Source of the DNA: Petrolisthes cinctipes
Taxonomy: Eukaryota; Arthropoda; Malacostraca; Decapoda; Porcellanidae
Direction: 5' to 3'
NCBI GenBank assembly: GCA_033782935.1
Contig: JAWQEG010003728.1
Location: forward strand, 80,001 to 144,000
Length of the DNA stretch: 64,000 nucleotides
How positions within the stretch are numbered: position 1 is the stretch's first letter; each line of letters starts with the position of its first letter. Shown here in pieces: positions 1 to 9,880 of this stretch. A program made the position numbers and the translations under genes. The notes beneath the pieces are model-generated. The model ran no database searches. It saw only the letters and a program-made list of their open reading frames with translations, and had not been told where the DNA came from.

Positions 1-12
1 TTTCTCTCTGCG

Positions 13-165
13 CACACACACACACACACACACACAAAATGTTAATGTCGTTATCAAAACTGTGTGTGTGTGTGTGTGTATTTGTCACACACACAATGTT
101 ATATTGTTGTTATAATGTGTGTGTGTGTGTGTGTGTATTTGTCACACATACACAGTATTATAATA
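13..165. repeat. (CA)n/(TG)n hairpin microsatellite
   Basis: Alternating CA and TG tracts are joined by short AT-rich linkers, so the stretch can fold on itself. It is the first of many such tracts and has no coding content. Confidence 0.85.
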
Positions 166-515
166 ACACTAAGGAGATAATACACTGTTGGTACATTGGA
201 GTATCTTGATTCCTCCAAAGTATGTCAGAAAACAGAACCAGATGAACAAAAATAATGGTGTTTGTTTTGTTGTTTGGAATAGTTTGGAGGAATTAATTGT
301 TCCAGATTTATATTGGAGTGTCTTGATTCCTCCAAAATATTCCAGGAAACTACAGGAATAGTTTGGAGGAATCAGTTGCTCCAGAATTACATTGGAGCAT
401 CTTGATTCCTCCAAAGTATGCCAGGAAACATGACAATGGTGTTCTGTTGTTGCTTGGAATAGTTTGGAGGAATCAATTGCTCCACATTTACCACCAACAC
501 TGTACTATCCCCTAA
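166..515 (-). mobile_element. TTAA-type MITE, several fused partial copies
   Basis: Three partial units of the family are seen end to end, each with the marks GATTCCTCCAAAGTATG and TAGTTTGGAGGAATCA. Intact copies (for example 23907-24061 and 49685-49840) are about 155 bp, begin and end at TTAA and have short inverted ends. The fused array looks like tandem or nested insertion. TTAA flanks suggest piggyBac-type mobilisation; no transposase is present, so this is inference. Confidence 0.7.
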
Positions 516-705
516 AGTTATATTTGAACTCTTAAGCTCCTTCCACACGAGGCAAAAAAACTTCGGGCAGACACTGTTACCAATATCGTGGGTGTGGCAC
601 AAGTGGTAAATAGCTGCCAGAGACGGTTTGATCTGGTAACACTGGTAAAAAGCGAGAGAATTTCACTGGGTTGCGTCTTTTTGCCTTGTGTGGATGGGAC
701 TTTAC
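516..705. other. no recognised feature
   Basis: This non-repetitive sequence separates the MITE array from the hairpin satellite. No gene or element end was identified. Confidence 0.4.
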
Positions 706-1200
706 AGGTATAAAATTATCACTGATGTTATTATAATATTTGTCTGTGTGTGTGTGTGTGTGTGATATGTCTCACACACACACACACACACACACAGATA
801 TACAGTATTATAATAACATCAATAATTTTTATTTGAACCTGATGTTATAATAATATTTGTCTGTCTGTGAGTGAGAGTGATCTCTCTCTCACACACACAC
901 AGTATTATAACATCATCAATAATTTTTACTTGAACTGTACATCGTTTTAGGTATGTAATTATCACTGATGGTTATAATATTTGTCTGTCTGTGTGTGGTA
1001 TTTCTCTCACACACAGACAATATTATAACATCAATAATTTTTACTTAAACCCTACATTCTTTTATGTATGTAATTATTACTGGTGTTATTATAATATTTG
1101 TTTGTGTGTGTGTGTGATATTTCACACACACACACAGACACAGACAAAGACAAATATTATAATAACATCAATAATTTTTAATTGAACCCTACACCCTTAC
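706..1200. repeat. Tandem ~120-bp hairpin satellite
   Basis: About four units follow one another. Each has TTATTATAATATTTGTCTG, a (TG)n tract, a short loop, a (CA)n tract and the reverse complement of the first arm, then an ATCAATAATTTTTACTTGAA linker. Every unit can form a cruciform. Units differ mainly in the length of the TG/CA stem. Confidence 0.85.
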
Positions 1201-1547
1201 AGGTATAAATTAATTAATTTATTCACCTGGTGGAATTATAATTATGTTTAGTAATACTATAGAGGTTTTTTAATAAAGTATAATAATTAATAATGTATTT
1301 AATTTTTATTTCCTGTTATTATACACTGTATTATATTAGAGGTTTTGTTCTTGTGTGTTCTTCTGTCTTGTTGTTCTTCTCTTCTTGTGTTTGTTCTTAT
1401 TCTTCTCCTCTCTCTCATGTTGTTCTCTTCTCTCTCTCGTGTTGTTCTCCTCTTCCTCTTCTCTCTCTCTCTCTCTCCCACTACACACCTGTAAAATAAA
1501 CAAATTAATTATTGTTAATGTCATATATAAATAGAAAATATATAATA
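1201..1547. repeat. AT-rich spacer and TTCTC-rich pyrimidine tract
   Basis: Plain AT-rich DNA is followed by a strand-biased TC tract at about 1337-1477. The open frames on both strands here are only the translated tract. Confidence 0.7.
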
Positions 1548-1690
1548 ATAAATCTGGAGCAAATGATTCCTCCAAACTATTTTTTTTTTTCCCAAGCAAC
1601 ATGCATACTTTGGAGGAATCAAGAAACTCCTAATGTAATTCTGGAGCAAATGATTCCTCCAAACTATTTTTTTTCCAAGCTACATACATA
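1548..1690 (+). mobile_element. TTAA-type MITE fragments (two)
   Basis: Two truncated copies carry GAGCAAATGATTCCTCC and GGAGGAATCAAG. T-runs have grown inside them. The end sequence matches the monomer of the satellite at 17552-18462. Confidence 0.7.
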
Positions 1691-1734
1691 CATACATACA
1701 AACTGTATATTATATAAATCATAGTGGGCAATTA

Positions 1735-1800
1735 GGTTATTATTACTACTACTATTATTATGATTTTTATTATTACTATTATTATTATTATTATTGAATG
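1735..1800. repeat. (ATT)n microsatellite
   Basis: Imperfect trinucleotide repeat of ATT and ACT. Confidence 0.8.
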
Positions 1801-1911
1801 TTACTGTACTTGAACATTTAATACAATCTTTGACAAAACACAAACAGCTGCTTACATTTCATAAGTTAACAGAAATAGATTGAGAAAACAAAATGTAAGA
1901 ACAGTACTGTA

Positions 1912-2062
1912 CAGTCGTAGTCAAAAATAATCATCCATAGAGGGGTAACTCACCTAAGAGTTTGACAGCTGTACAATGTTTGTTTTTTTTAGCTTATAGG
2001 CTTTCCATTAAATAGGTTAGGTACCATCTTTTAATTTAATACAAGCAGCTACACACTACCTA
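1912..2062 (+). mobile_element. MITE-like fragment, TA-flanked end (copy 1)
   Basis: Starts at TA with CAGTCGTAGTCAAAAATAAT and matches 6978-7120 over about 150 bp, including GGGGTAACTCAC. Only one end can be defined in both copies. Confidence 0.55.
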
Positions 2063-2086
2063 AAAAAATAACATCATATGTGAACG

Positions 2087-2281
2087 TGAAAACATTACAC
2101 AGTAAATCGTTTGAGGTACCCATATGTGGATGATTATTATTGACCACAACTGTACAACATAGCAGAAGAATCAGAAGGGACAGAACCAAAAGATAGAGAA
2201 CATAAGGACATGATGAGATGTTGTGACCTGTTAGAGAATTCACTTAAGGTGACAGAATTTTGTTGGTAGTAAATCTGGACC

Positions 2282-2330
<49 letters not shown>

Positions 2331-2427
2331 GAAGAAAGGAATGAAAGAGAGAGAGAGAGAGAGAGAGATTGGAAGGAAGAAAGGAATGAATGAGAGAGAG
2401 AGAGAGAATGGAAGGAAGAAAGGAATG

Positions 2428-2477
<50 letters not shown>

Positions 2478-2950
2478 GAAGAAAGGAATGAATGAGAGAG
2501 AGAGAGAGATTGGAAGGAAGAAAGGAATGAATGAGAGAGAGAGAGAGAATGGAAGGAAGAAAGGAATGAATGAGAGAGAGAGAGAATGGAAGGAAGAAAG
2601 GAATGAATGAGAGAGAGAGAGAATGGAAGGAAGAAAGGAATGAATGAGAGAGAGAGAGAGAATGGAAGGAAGAAAGGAATGAATGAGAGAGAGAGAGAGA
2701 GAATGGAAGGAAGAAAGGAATGAATGAGAGAGAGAATGGAAGGAAGAAAGGAATGAATGAGAGAGAGAGAGAGAATGGAAGGAAGAAAGGAATGAATGAG
2801 AGTGAGAGAGAGAGAGAGAGAGAATGGAAGGAAGAAAGGAAGGAATGAGAGAGAGAGAGAGAGAGAAAGGAAGGAATGAGAGAGAGAGAGAATGGAAGGA
2901 AGAAAGGAATGAATGAGAGAGAGAGAGAGAATGGAAGGAAGAAAGGAATG

Positions 2951-3032
<82 letters not shown>

Positions 3033-3520
3033 GAAGGAAGAAAGGAAGGAATGAGAGAGAGAGAGAGAATGGAAGGAAGAAAGGAAGGAATGAGAGAGAG
3101 AGAGAATGGAACGAAGAAAGGAATGAATGAGAGAGAGAGAATGGAAGGAAGAAAGGAATGAATGAGAGAGAGAGAGAATGGAAGGAAGAAAGGAATGAGA
3201 GAGAGAGAATGGAAGAATGAAGGGAAGAGAGAGAGAATGGAAGAATGAAGGGAAGAGAGAGAGAATGGAAGAAAGGAATGAATGAAGGAGAGAGAGAGAG
3301 AGAGAGATATACAACAATGTAATTCCATACACACTTACAGTTGTAGTAGTAGTAGTAGTAGTAGTTGATGTTGTAGTAGTAGTAGTAGTTGATGTTGTTG
3401 TTGTTGATGGAAGGAAGAACACAGTGGACAACAAACAAACAATGAAGGTTCCTCAGTCTCTTGTACAACTCCACAACTCTGTAACAACAAATTACAACCT
3501 ATTTAATTTATGGATGAGCA
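2087..3520. repeat. Duplicated block, copy 1, with GGAAGAAAGGAATGAAT minisatellite
   Basis: The flanks (about 2087-2284 and 3309-3520) match 9860-10075 and 10380-10660 almost base for base. Between them lies a long (AG)n tract punctuated by GGAAGAAAGGAATGAAT. The minus-strand open frames of up to 445 codons are just this repeat read as Ser/Leu/Phe and are not genes. A 42-codon open frame at 2144-2269 (plus strand, no ATG) is non-repetitive and is kept in both copies. Confidence 0.85.
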
Positions 3521-3532
3521 AAGATATGTGAA

Positions 3533-3694
3533 GAAATTAATAATAACAATAATAATAATAATAAAAGTAATAATAATAATAATAATAATAAAAGTAATAA
3601 TAATAATAATAAAAGTAATAATAATAATAATAAAAGTAATAATAATAATAATAAAAGTAATAATAATAATAATAAAAGTAATAATAATAATAAT
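3533..3694. repeat. 20-bp (AAT)n-AAAAGT satellite
   Basis: Units of several AAT triplets followed by AAAAGT. A shorter relative is at 10670-10735 in the second copy of the block. Confidence 0.85.
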
Positions 3695-3946
3695 GGGAAT
3701 AGGGGGACAGGCTTGGGGGGGGGGTTTAGGGGGGTGCGGGAGTATGGGACAGGCTTGGGGGGTGTTTGGGTGGTGCGGGAATAGGGGGACAGGCTTGGGG
3801 GGTGCGGGAATAGGGGGACAGGCTTGGGGGAGGGGGATGCAGGAGTAGGGGGACAGGCTTTCTACCCACCCCAAACCTGTCCCACTATTCCTGCACCAAC
3901 CTAACCCCCCCCACCCCCAAGCCTGTCCCCCTATTCCCGCACCCCC
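3695..3946. mobile_element. GC-rich foldback minisatellite element, copy 1
   Basis: Head-to-tail units of GGGGGTGCGGGAATAGGGGG followed by ACAGGCTTGGGG turn into their reverse complement after a short CTTTCTACCC hinge near 3857. The right end is CCCCC followed by TTAA (3947-3950). The left end merges with an AAT repeat and has no TTAA. The Gly- and Pro-rich open frames here are translated repeat. Confidence 0.8.
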
Positions 3947-4053
3947 TTAAGGTTAATTCTATGTCTTGTCTCTATTACAACTCAACTCTACAACTCTGTA
4001 ATAACAAATTACAACCTATTTAATTTATGGATGAGCAAAGATAAGTGAAGAAA

Positions 4054-4211
4054 TGGTTTGTAAGCTTCCCAACCAACCTTACACTTGTAAGGCTTCATTA
4101 TTTTCCAAAAGGTGAGTATCCACATTCACAAAATCTATCCAACAGTTAGATAATAATGATCACTGTATAGTTTATTCACCAAATTCATTAAATAATTCAC
4201 CCAGAAGTCAT

Positions 4212-4254
<43 letters not shown>

Positions 4255-4405
4255 TAATAATACCAGTAATAATAATAATAATCACTGTATAGTTTACTCA
4301 CCAAATTCATTAAATAATTCACCCATAAGTCATTTACACGGCTAACATTCTTTTGTTTGCGTGCTTACAAACCAATACCAACCACTGTGGAATTGACCCT
4401 AAGAG
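4054..4405. mobile_element. Palindromic MITE with GGTTTGTAAGC ends (copy 1)
   Basis: The inverted ends pair GTTTGTAAGCTTCCC-type sequence with TGCTTACAAACCAATACC and end near CACTGTGGAATTGACCC. The middle contains an (AAT)n tract and a repeated TCACCAAATTCATTAAATAA segment. Related copies are at 8683-8912, 10827-10990, 31025-31266, 38345-38580 and 38953-39188. Confidence 0.75.
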
Positions 4406-4570
4406 AGACAGTACAATGTTGGTGGTAAATGTGGAGCAAATAATTCCTCCAAATATTATCATGAAACACACACACACACACACACACATTCTCTCCCTCT
4501 CTCTCTCTAACACACACACACACACACACACACCTATATGGAAGGAGCTTGTTTTGTGGCATAGTTAGTG
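4406..4570. repeat. MITE end pieces and (CA)n/(CT)n
   Basis: A short TTAA-type MITE piece (4428-4458) runs into (CA)n, (CT)n and (CA)n and then CTATATGGAAGGAGCTTG. That last motif recurs at 7965, 26650, 26718, 40742, 49500 and 49602, always beside (CA)n. Confidence 0.65.
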
Positions 4571-4770
4571 TTGTATTTGGTGATTGGGGGCATAATATTT
4601 GGGTAGCATGGATTACTTTAAGATATTCTAGTATGACTTCAACCTCTCTTTTTAACACCAATATATATTGTCATTTATATCTGTATAAATTTCTTTATAC
4701 AATATTATACTAGAATATCTTAAAGTAATCCATGCTACCCAAATATTATGCCCCCAATCACCAAATACAA
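4571..4770. mobile_element. 200-bp MITE with ~64-bp terminal inverted repeats
   Basis: Begins TTGTATTTGGTGATTGGGGG and ends in its near-perfect reverse complement. The arms, about 64 bp each, cover two thirds of the element. Only one copy was seen. Confidence 0.8.
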
Positions 4771-4779
4771 CAAAATTCC

Positions 4780-4811
<32 letters not shown>

Positions 4812-4815
<4 letters not shown>

Positions 4816-5063
4816 GTGATTACTTCCAGTAAAGTAAGTGGCGATGCTCCCTTTTTGGTTAAGCAATTTGCCACTTGCTTATTTGTAGATACCCATTCCA
4901 CTGAAGTGATTTCCTTTCTTTCTAACATTTCCTTTAAACAGGCTATATTGATTCTAAGATATATATCATCCACTTTCTTCATTGACCTCAAGGCATCGAC
5001 GAGCGACTTGTTATCCACAAGGCATTTTATAGGCACCTTTTTGCTTACACCAATGTCTTCCAT
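4812..5063 (-). pseudogene. Ty1/copia RNase H fragment
   Basis: An 84-codon minus-strand frame resembles the C-terminal RNase H domain of copia-type Pol. Visible marks are CLVDNKSLVDALRS, the DDIYLRIN region, EMLERKEITSVEWV and the typical close VANCLTKKGA. The rest of Pol (integrase, reverse transcriptase), gag and LTRs are not found nearby, so this is an isolated 3' piece. On the minus strand the TAA stop is followed at once by about 30 A residues (plus-strand T-run 4783-4811), which suggests a retroposed, polyadenylated copy rather than a fragment of an integrated LTR element. Family identity is from motif recognition; the polyA interpretation is inference. Confidence 0.75.
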
Positions 5064-5602
5064 AAGTTTTCACTGTAGCATTCCAGAAATACATCTCTAT
5101 CAGAAGCCTCCAAACACACACACACACACATACATACAGTATCCAGACACGGACATACACACATCACTGGGAAGGAGCTGGTGTCTTTTTGTGTTCTCAG
5201 GAAGGAAGGAAGGAAGGAAAGGAAAGGAAGGAAAGGGAAAGGGAAAGGGAAAGGAAAAGGAAGGAAGGAAGGAGGGAAGGAAGGAAGGAAGGAAAGGAAA
5301 GGAAAGGAAAAGAAAGGAAAGGAAAGGAAAGGAAAGAAGGAAGGAGAGGCAGGGAGAAGCAGAGTGAACATTAAGAAAAGGAAGGAAGGAAAGGAAGGGA
5401 GAAGCAAAGTGAACATTAAGAGAAGGGAGATATATATATATATTGATAGATGATAGTATTTGATTAAAAGATGTATTTTGATCAGTAATGAAATACTCTG
5501 GGCAAGATACTAAATGGAAAATAAGGTTATTAATGTTAGATGAAGTGTTGTATTCTAAAACCAACACCAATAGGAACAAACAGGTTACTTAGTTAGTGTT
5601 AA
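5064..5602. repeat. GGAAA/GGAAGG purine satellite and spacer
   Basis: (CA)n at about 5113-5133 is followed by a strongly purine-biased GGAAA/GGAAGG array at 5200-5435 and then about 170 bp of ordinary AT-rich DNA up to 5602. Frames on both strands are repeat shadows. Confidence 0.8.
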
Positions 5603-6244
5603 GGGGGTGCGGGAATAGGGGGACAGGCTTGGGGGGAGGTGAAGGTTAGGGGGGTGAAGGGGGATTTTGGGGGGTGCGGTAGTAGGGGACAGGATTGGGG
5701 GATGCGGGAGTAGGGGGCAGGCTTGGGGGAGGTTTAGGGGGGTGCAGGAGTAAGGGGACAGGCTTGGGGGGTGTGGGAGTAGGGGACAGGATTGGAGGCT
5801 GCGGGAGTAGGGGACAGGATTGGGGGGTGCGGGAGTAGGGGACAGGATTGGGGGGTGCGGGAGTAGGGGACAGGATTGGGGGGTGCGGGAGTAGGGGACA
5901 GGATTGGGGGGTGCGGGAGTAGGGGACAGGATTGGGGGGTGCGGGAGTAGGGGACAGGATTGGGGGGTGCGGGAGTAGGGGACAGGATTGGGGGGTGCGG
6001 GAGTAGAGGACAGGATTGGGGGGTGCGGGAGTAGGGGACAGGATTGGGGGCTGCGGGAGTAGGGGGACAGGATTGGGGGGGGGGGGGGGGTTAGAGTGGT
6101 GCGGAAATAGGGAGCAGGCTTTCTACCCACCTCCAAGCTTGTACCCCTACTCCCGCACCCCCCTAAACCCACCCCAAGCCTGTCCCCTACTCCCGCACCC
6201 CCCTAAACCCCCCCCCAAGCCTGTCCCCCTACTCCCGCACCCCC
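5603..6244. mobile_element. GC-rich foldback minisatellite element, copy 2 (largest)
   Basis: TTAA at 5599-5602 is followed directly by GGGGGTGCGGGAATAGGGGG. About fourteen units with the core GTGCGGGAGTAGGGGACAGG run in one direction, then the inverted half starts after TTTCTACCCACC near 6118. The right side ends CCCCC then TTAG, one change from TTAA. At 642 bp it is the longest copy; the inverted arm is much shorter than the forward arm. Confidence 0.85.
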
Positions 6245-6309
6245 TTAGACAGCAGTATGGTAGCAGAAATTTATAACAAAATATTGAGAAGGTAGAAGAG
6301 AAGTGTTAA

Positions 6310-6975
6310 AATGACAAGGAATGAAAATATGGCATTAAAGGAGAAGGTAGTAGAACTTAAGGAACAACTTCAATATGTACAGCCAGCTGCAGAAATTTGT
6401 GTCCATCTCATGTATTTAATATTGCTAATATGACCAGATACTTGCATTCTGAACCAGTTTCCATTTTAACAACATACATAATTTACCATATGAGAACTAT
6501 ATCTGTCATCTCTGCATTAAAATTGTATTACAACATAACTATAACTAATACATACACAGGTGGAAATGAAGCGAACTTATGCTGCCAACTGTACACAAAC
6601 ATAAATGAAGCCCTGGAGGAAAATGTCAGGTATGAAAGAAATTGGTGAGAAAATAATAATGAAGTAGAAAGAGAGAGTTGATTTGATATCCTGTGATTCA
6701 GTTGTGGAACAGGTAATAAACAGAACAGTGAGATAAACTCCACGAATAGAAGCAGTTAATATTTTAGGTGATAAAAAGAATATAGAACAGGAAGTGGTGG
6801 TAGAAATTAACAAACAAAAAAAGTAAGTGAATGTCGAGAGAAATTAAAAATTATCTTTGCAGAAATTTTTAGAAATTAATAGAAATTTTCATGTGAGGTT
6901 GAATGGGCAAAACAAGGAAATAAAATAGAAGAAGAGATTAAAAAGGTGATAAGAAGTAATGAAAAACTGCTAAGG
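6310..6975 (+). pseudogene. degraded coding fragment, coiled-coil-like, split by a MITE
   Basis: A frame from ATG 6310 reads MTRNENMALKEKVVELKEQ and is rich in Lys and Glu. It is cut at 6380 by a 212-bp MITE. After the MITE, coding-like stretches continue in shifting frames with several stops (for example NEALEENVRYERNW and then a segment containing SCDSVVEQVINRTVR). The composition suggests a coiled-coil protein, perhaps a transposon ORF1, but I do not recognise the family. It is dead in its present form. Confidence 0.4.
6380..6591 (+). mobile_element. ~215-bp TA-flanked MITE (copy 1)
   Basis: Flanked by TA (6378-6379, 6592-6593), beginning CAGCCAGCTGCAGAAAT and ending in CTGCCAACTG. The internal sequence matches 24154-24369 and, inverted, 24396-24610. 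A TA duplication is typical of Tc1/mariner-type mobilisation. Confidence 0.8.
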
Positions 6976-6977
6976 TA

Positions 6978-7120
6978 CAGTTGGTGTCAAATATAATCAT
7001 CCATATAGGGGTAACTCACGTAAGAGTTTGACAGCTTCCCTCTGTTCCTTAGATGATAAACTTTCCAATAAATAGGTTAACTACCATTGTTTAATTTAAT
7101 ACAAACAGCTACATACTACT
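6978..7120 (+). mobile_element. MITE-like fragment, TA-flanked end (copy 2)
   Basis: Matches 1912-2062 from CAGTTGGTGTCAAA through GGGGTAACTCAC to a shared AATACAAACAGCTACA segment. The right boundary is unclear. Confidence 0.55.
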
Positions 7121-7535
7121 TAAAACAATAATATCGATAACTCTGTGTCCCTGGTGTCCCTTCTCTGTGCAACAGGTTACTTAGGGTAGTAGGGATAGAT
7201 GGGAAGGAGAATACAGGTGTATGTGTTTCTGGAGGATGAAAGTGGGAGGGACTGTTGGCCTGTCACACTGGGAATACACAGATATAGAGGAGGGTGTGTC
7301 ACTATTATTGGAGGTGATAGTATATAATTATAGTATTTGTACCAATACACTTGCAGTACCTACATCAATATACGAGGTGTACACTCCATCAAAAAAGTAT
7401 CGCGCATTTCCCTCGTAAAACATTCTGACACCTAAGACGATGGCTACTGAAAACGAGCTTGTTTATCATGAGCTGTAGTGATCATTTACAGAACCATCGG
7501 ACACCACCTGCGCCACACTTTTTTGATCCAGTGTA
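7121..7535. other. no recognised feature
   Basis: Ordinary AT-rich sequence. Short frames at 7221-7418 and 7459-7663 have no recognisable content. Confidence 0.4.
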
Positions 7536-7698
7536 CAGTCAGCGGCAAAAGTCCTGTCACCTCACTTGCTTCACCGAGGCACGCGATGTTCATAGACTCG
7601 AGATTATTAAGTGTAGAAAACGTGTGTATTTCTCGAGTCCATGAACACTGCGTCTCTCGGTGAAGCAGGTGAGGCGACAGGACTTCTGCCGCCGACTA
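7536..7698. mobile_element. 163-bp TA-flanked MITE
   Basis: CAGTCAGCGGCAAAAGTCCT at the left is mirrored by the reverse complement at the right, with TA at both junctions. The arms extend past TTCACCGAG. Relatives lie at 61078-61305 and at the window edge (63956). Confidence 0.8.
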
Positions 7699-8140
7699 TA
7701 CATAATTAATATAACAATGCCGTGTACTGCAGTGTACATCCACTCAGGTGGAGAATGTTCACACAATTGGTTGTTCACACACTTGTTCCCAGCCACCAAA
7801 CATCCACACTGCATTGTCTCAAAACATGTTCACGAGTTTGTACGTCCAAACGAGACATGTCGAACATGAAACCGAACATGTCTGAGGCAATGTTTTGAAA
7901 ATGTCTCCAAACATGTCTCAGTACCGTGTGGCCGAGGCTTAACACACACACACACACACACCTATATGGAAGGAGCTTGTTTCATGGCATGGTTAGGAGG
8001 AATCAGAAGCCTCCAAACACACACACACACACACACATCCATGGTACATACAATGTCTCCATATAAAGACAACAGAACCATCGTATACACCATGAATGTT
8101 GTTGAATATGGTACAATGTAACTTTACAAATACTTACAGT
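7699..8140. other. spacer with (CA)n and repeated AACATGT words
   Basis: At 7820-7930 the word AACATGT (or ACATGTC) recurs five or six times in both orientations. (CA)n tracts with CTATATGGAAGGAGCTTG follow at 7940-8040. No gene seen. Confidence 0.4.
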
Positions 8141-8161
8141 AATCTATAATAATGTCTTGTT

Positions 8162-8194
<33 letters not shown>

Positions 8195-8395
8195 ATAGAT
8201 GGAAGGAGGTCTCATACTTGTACAACTCCAGTTAATTCCAAAACTCTGTAACAACCAAATCAGTTTATATATTTTTTTAAACCTAATAATTATACAATTT
8301 ATAATTTTTACAAAACCTAATACATACACAGGTGGAAATGAAGCCAACTTATAATAATAATAATAATAATAATAATATTAATAATAATAATAATA

Positions 8396-8431
<36 letters not shown>

Positions 8432-8540
8432 TAATAATATTAACAATAATAATATTAATAATAATAATATCAATAATAATAATAAAAAAAAGAAGATGCA
8501 TAGAGAAAGATAAAAGGTTAAGACTATGTAACTGCAATAC
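8141..8540. repeat. (TTG)n and (AAT)n microsatellites, MITE end fragment
   Basis: (TTG)n at 8158-8196, a fragment of the ~215-bp MITE right end at about 8300-8348, then imperfect (AAT)n at 8350-8488. Confidence 0.75.
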
Positions 8541-8682
8541 AACATTATTATTATTATTAGGTGTTGTTGTTTTGTAATGATAAGAGTCACTTGGTAAACA
8601 TTCACAATAATCAATAACTTCTCTTTCCATATAACCTGTGTAAGAATTTCTGTGGCAAACTGTATATGGGTTTGATTCCACA

Positions 8683-8912
8683 GTGGTATTGGTTTGTAAG
8701 CTTCCCAACCAACCACACTTGTAAGGCTTCGTTATTTTCCAAATGGTGAGTATCCATATTCACAAAATCTATCCAACAGTTAGATAATAATAATCACTGT
8801 ATAGTTTACTCACCAAATTCATTAAATAATTCACCCACAAGTCATTTATAAGGCTAACATTCTTTCATTTGAGTGCTTACAAACCAATACCAACCACTGT
8901 GGGATCGACAAA
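8683..8912. mobile_element. Palindromic MITE with GGTTTGTAAGC ends (copy 2)
   Basis: Runs from GGTATTGGTTTGTAAGC to ACCAATACCAACCACTGTGG, its reverse complement. It is 230 bp and lacks the expanded AAT tract seen in copy 1. Confidence 0.8.
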
Positions 8913-8926
8913 AACAAGACATAAGT

Positions 8927-9016
8927 TAGGTTAGGTTACGCTAGGTTAGGTTAGGTTAGGTTAGGTAATGGTTAGATTAGGTTAGGTAATGGTTATGTTA
9001 TGTTAGGTAATGGTTA
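8927..9016 (+). repeat. interstitial (TTAGG)n tract
   Basis: Four to five perfect TTAGG pentamers with variant GTTAGGTAATG units. TTAGG is the usual arthropod telomere repeat. Here it is flanked by ordinary repeats on both sides, so it is interstitial. Confidence 0.75.
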
Positions 9017-9204
9017 ATTGGTGTTTAAGCATTGTAATAAATATTTAGTATTATATTTAGATAATAATAATTGTTACATGGTTGGTGTGTGTGTGTGTGT
9101 GTACCAAAGAGAGATAGTGACATATTTACACTACACCACTTAATAGTAGTAGTAATAGTAGTGGTAGTAGGGTTGAGTAGGAGGTTAGGGATAAGTTTAA
9201 ACCT
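9017..9204. other. spacer
   Basis: AT-rich sequence with a short (GT)n tract and AGT repeats. No gene seen. Confidence 0.4.
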
Positions 9205-9221
9205 CTATGTATTAATCAGAT

Positions 9222-9880
9222 AGAGTTTGACACTTTTAATGGTTTGCCTGTTACCCTGGAAGAGCAGAAGGATGACTTGATTAAGGCACTAATTAGGAGA
9301 TGAAGGAATTCAAATATCAAGTTAGAAAAAGTGAATGATTTATGGTACAGAATTAAGACAAGTAAATATAGGGAGGAAATTAAACAGATGGAAGTATGTG
9401 TTGGCATTAACTCATGAGGGTCTGTCTGCTGGGAGGACTTTTAGGGATAACCAACACTGATGATAGGGTTAGCAGTTCATTTTATTGGGCAGGAATGTCT
9501 AACCAAGTCAAGAGATGGTGCTATAGTTGTGACAGGTGTCAGAAGATATTACCTAAGGGTATAGCAATAGATCTTGTACACCCTATTAGTCCTCCATCCT
9601 CACAGGACAATAGATGGGTACTGACATTAATTAATTATGTCACAACGTGGACCAAAACAGTAGCTTTATCAGTAATAGAAACTGAAAGAGTGGCTGAAGC
9701 TTTACTAGACATTCTTAGCAGTGGGCTTTCCTCAAGAAATATTGAGTGATAGGGATTATCAGTTCACTTCAAACATAATGCAGGAAATATATAGACTCAT
9801 TAGTGTAAAGCAATGTTTTATGTCTCCTTATCATCCAATGGCTAATGGTCTTTGTGAGAAACATTACACAGTAAATTGTT
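9222..9880 (+). pseudogene. Ty3/gypsy integrase fragment
   Basis: The remains of a Ty3/gypsy Pol C-terminal region are spread over three frames. A leader (FDTFNGLPVTLEEQKDDLIK) ends in a stop near 9299. An integrase zinc-binding region follows, with LALTHEGLSAG in one frame and the CYSCDRCQK pair of cysteines in another. The catalytic core comes next: NYVTTWTKTVAL (first Asp changed), LSDRDYQFTS (second Asp) and SPYHPMANGLCEK (Glu). A frame change falls near 9721-9750. The homology stops at about 9865, where the duplicated block at 9860 begins. No LTRs, gag or reverse transcriptase are seen. It is a dead fragment, and the missing first Asp agrees with decay. Confidence 0.8.

Noticed and set aside
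2137..3474. 364-445-codon minus-strand open frames
   Set aside because: They are (AG)n and GGAAGAAAGGAATG repeats read as Ser/Leu/Phe in all three frames; no domain or stop-codon contrast.
5585..6276. Pro-rich collagen-like or Gly-rich frames
   Set aside because: Translations of the GC-rich foldback units; similar frames occur at every copy and on both strands.
8927..9016. Chromosome end from TTAGG repeats
   Set aside because: Tract is short and has ordinary sequence on both sides.
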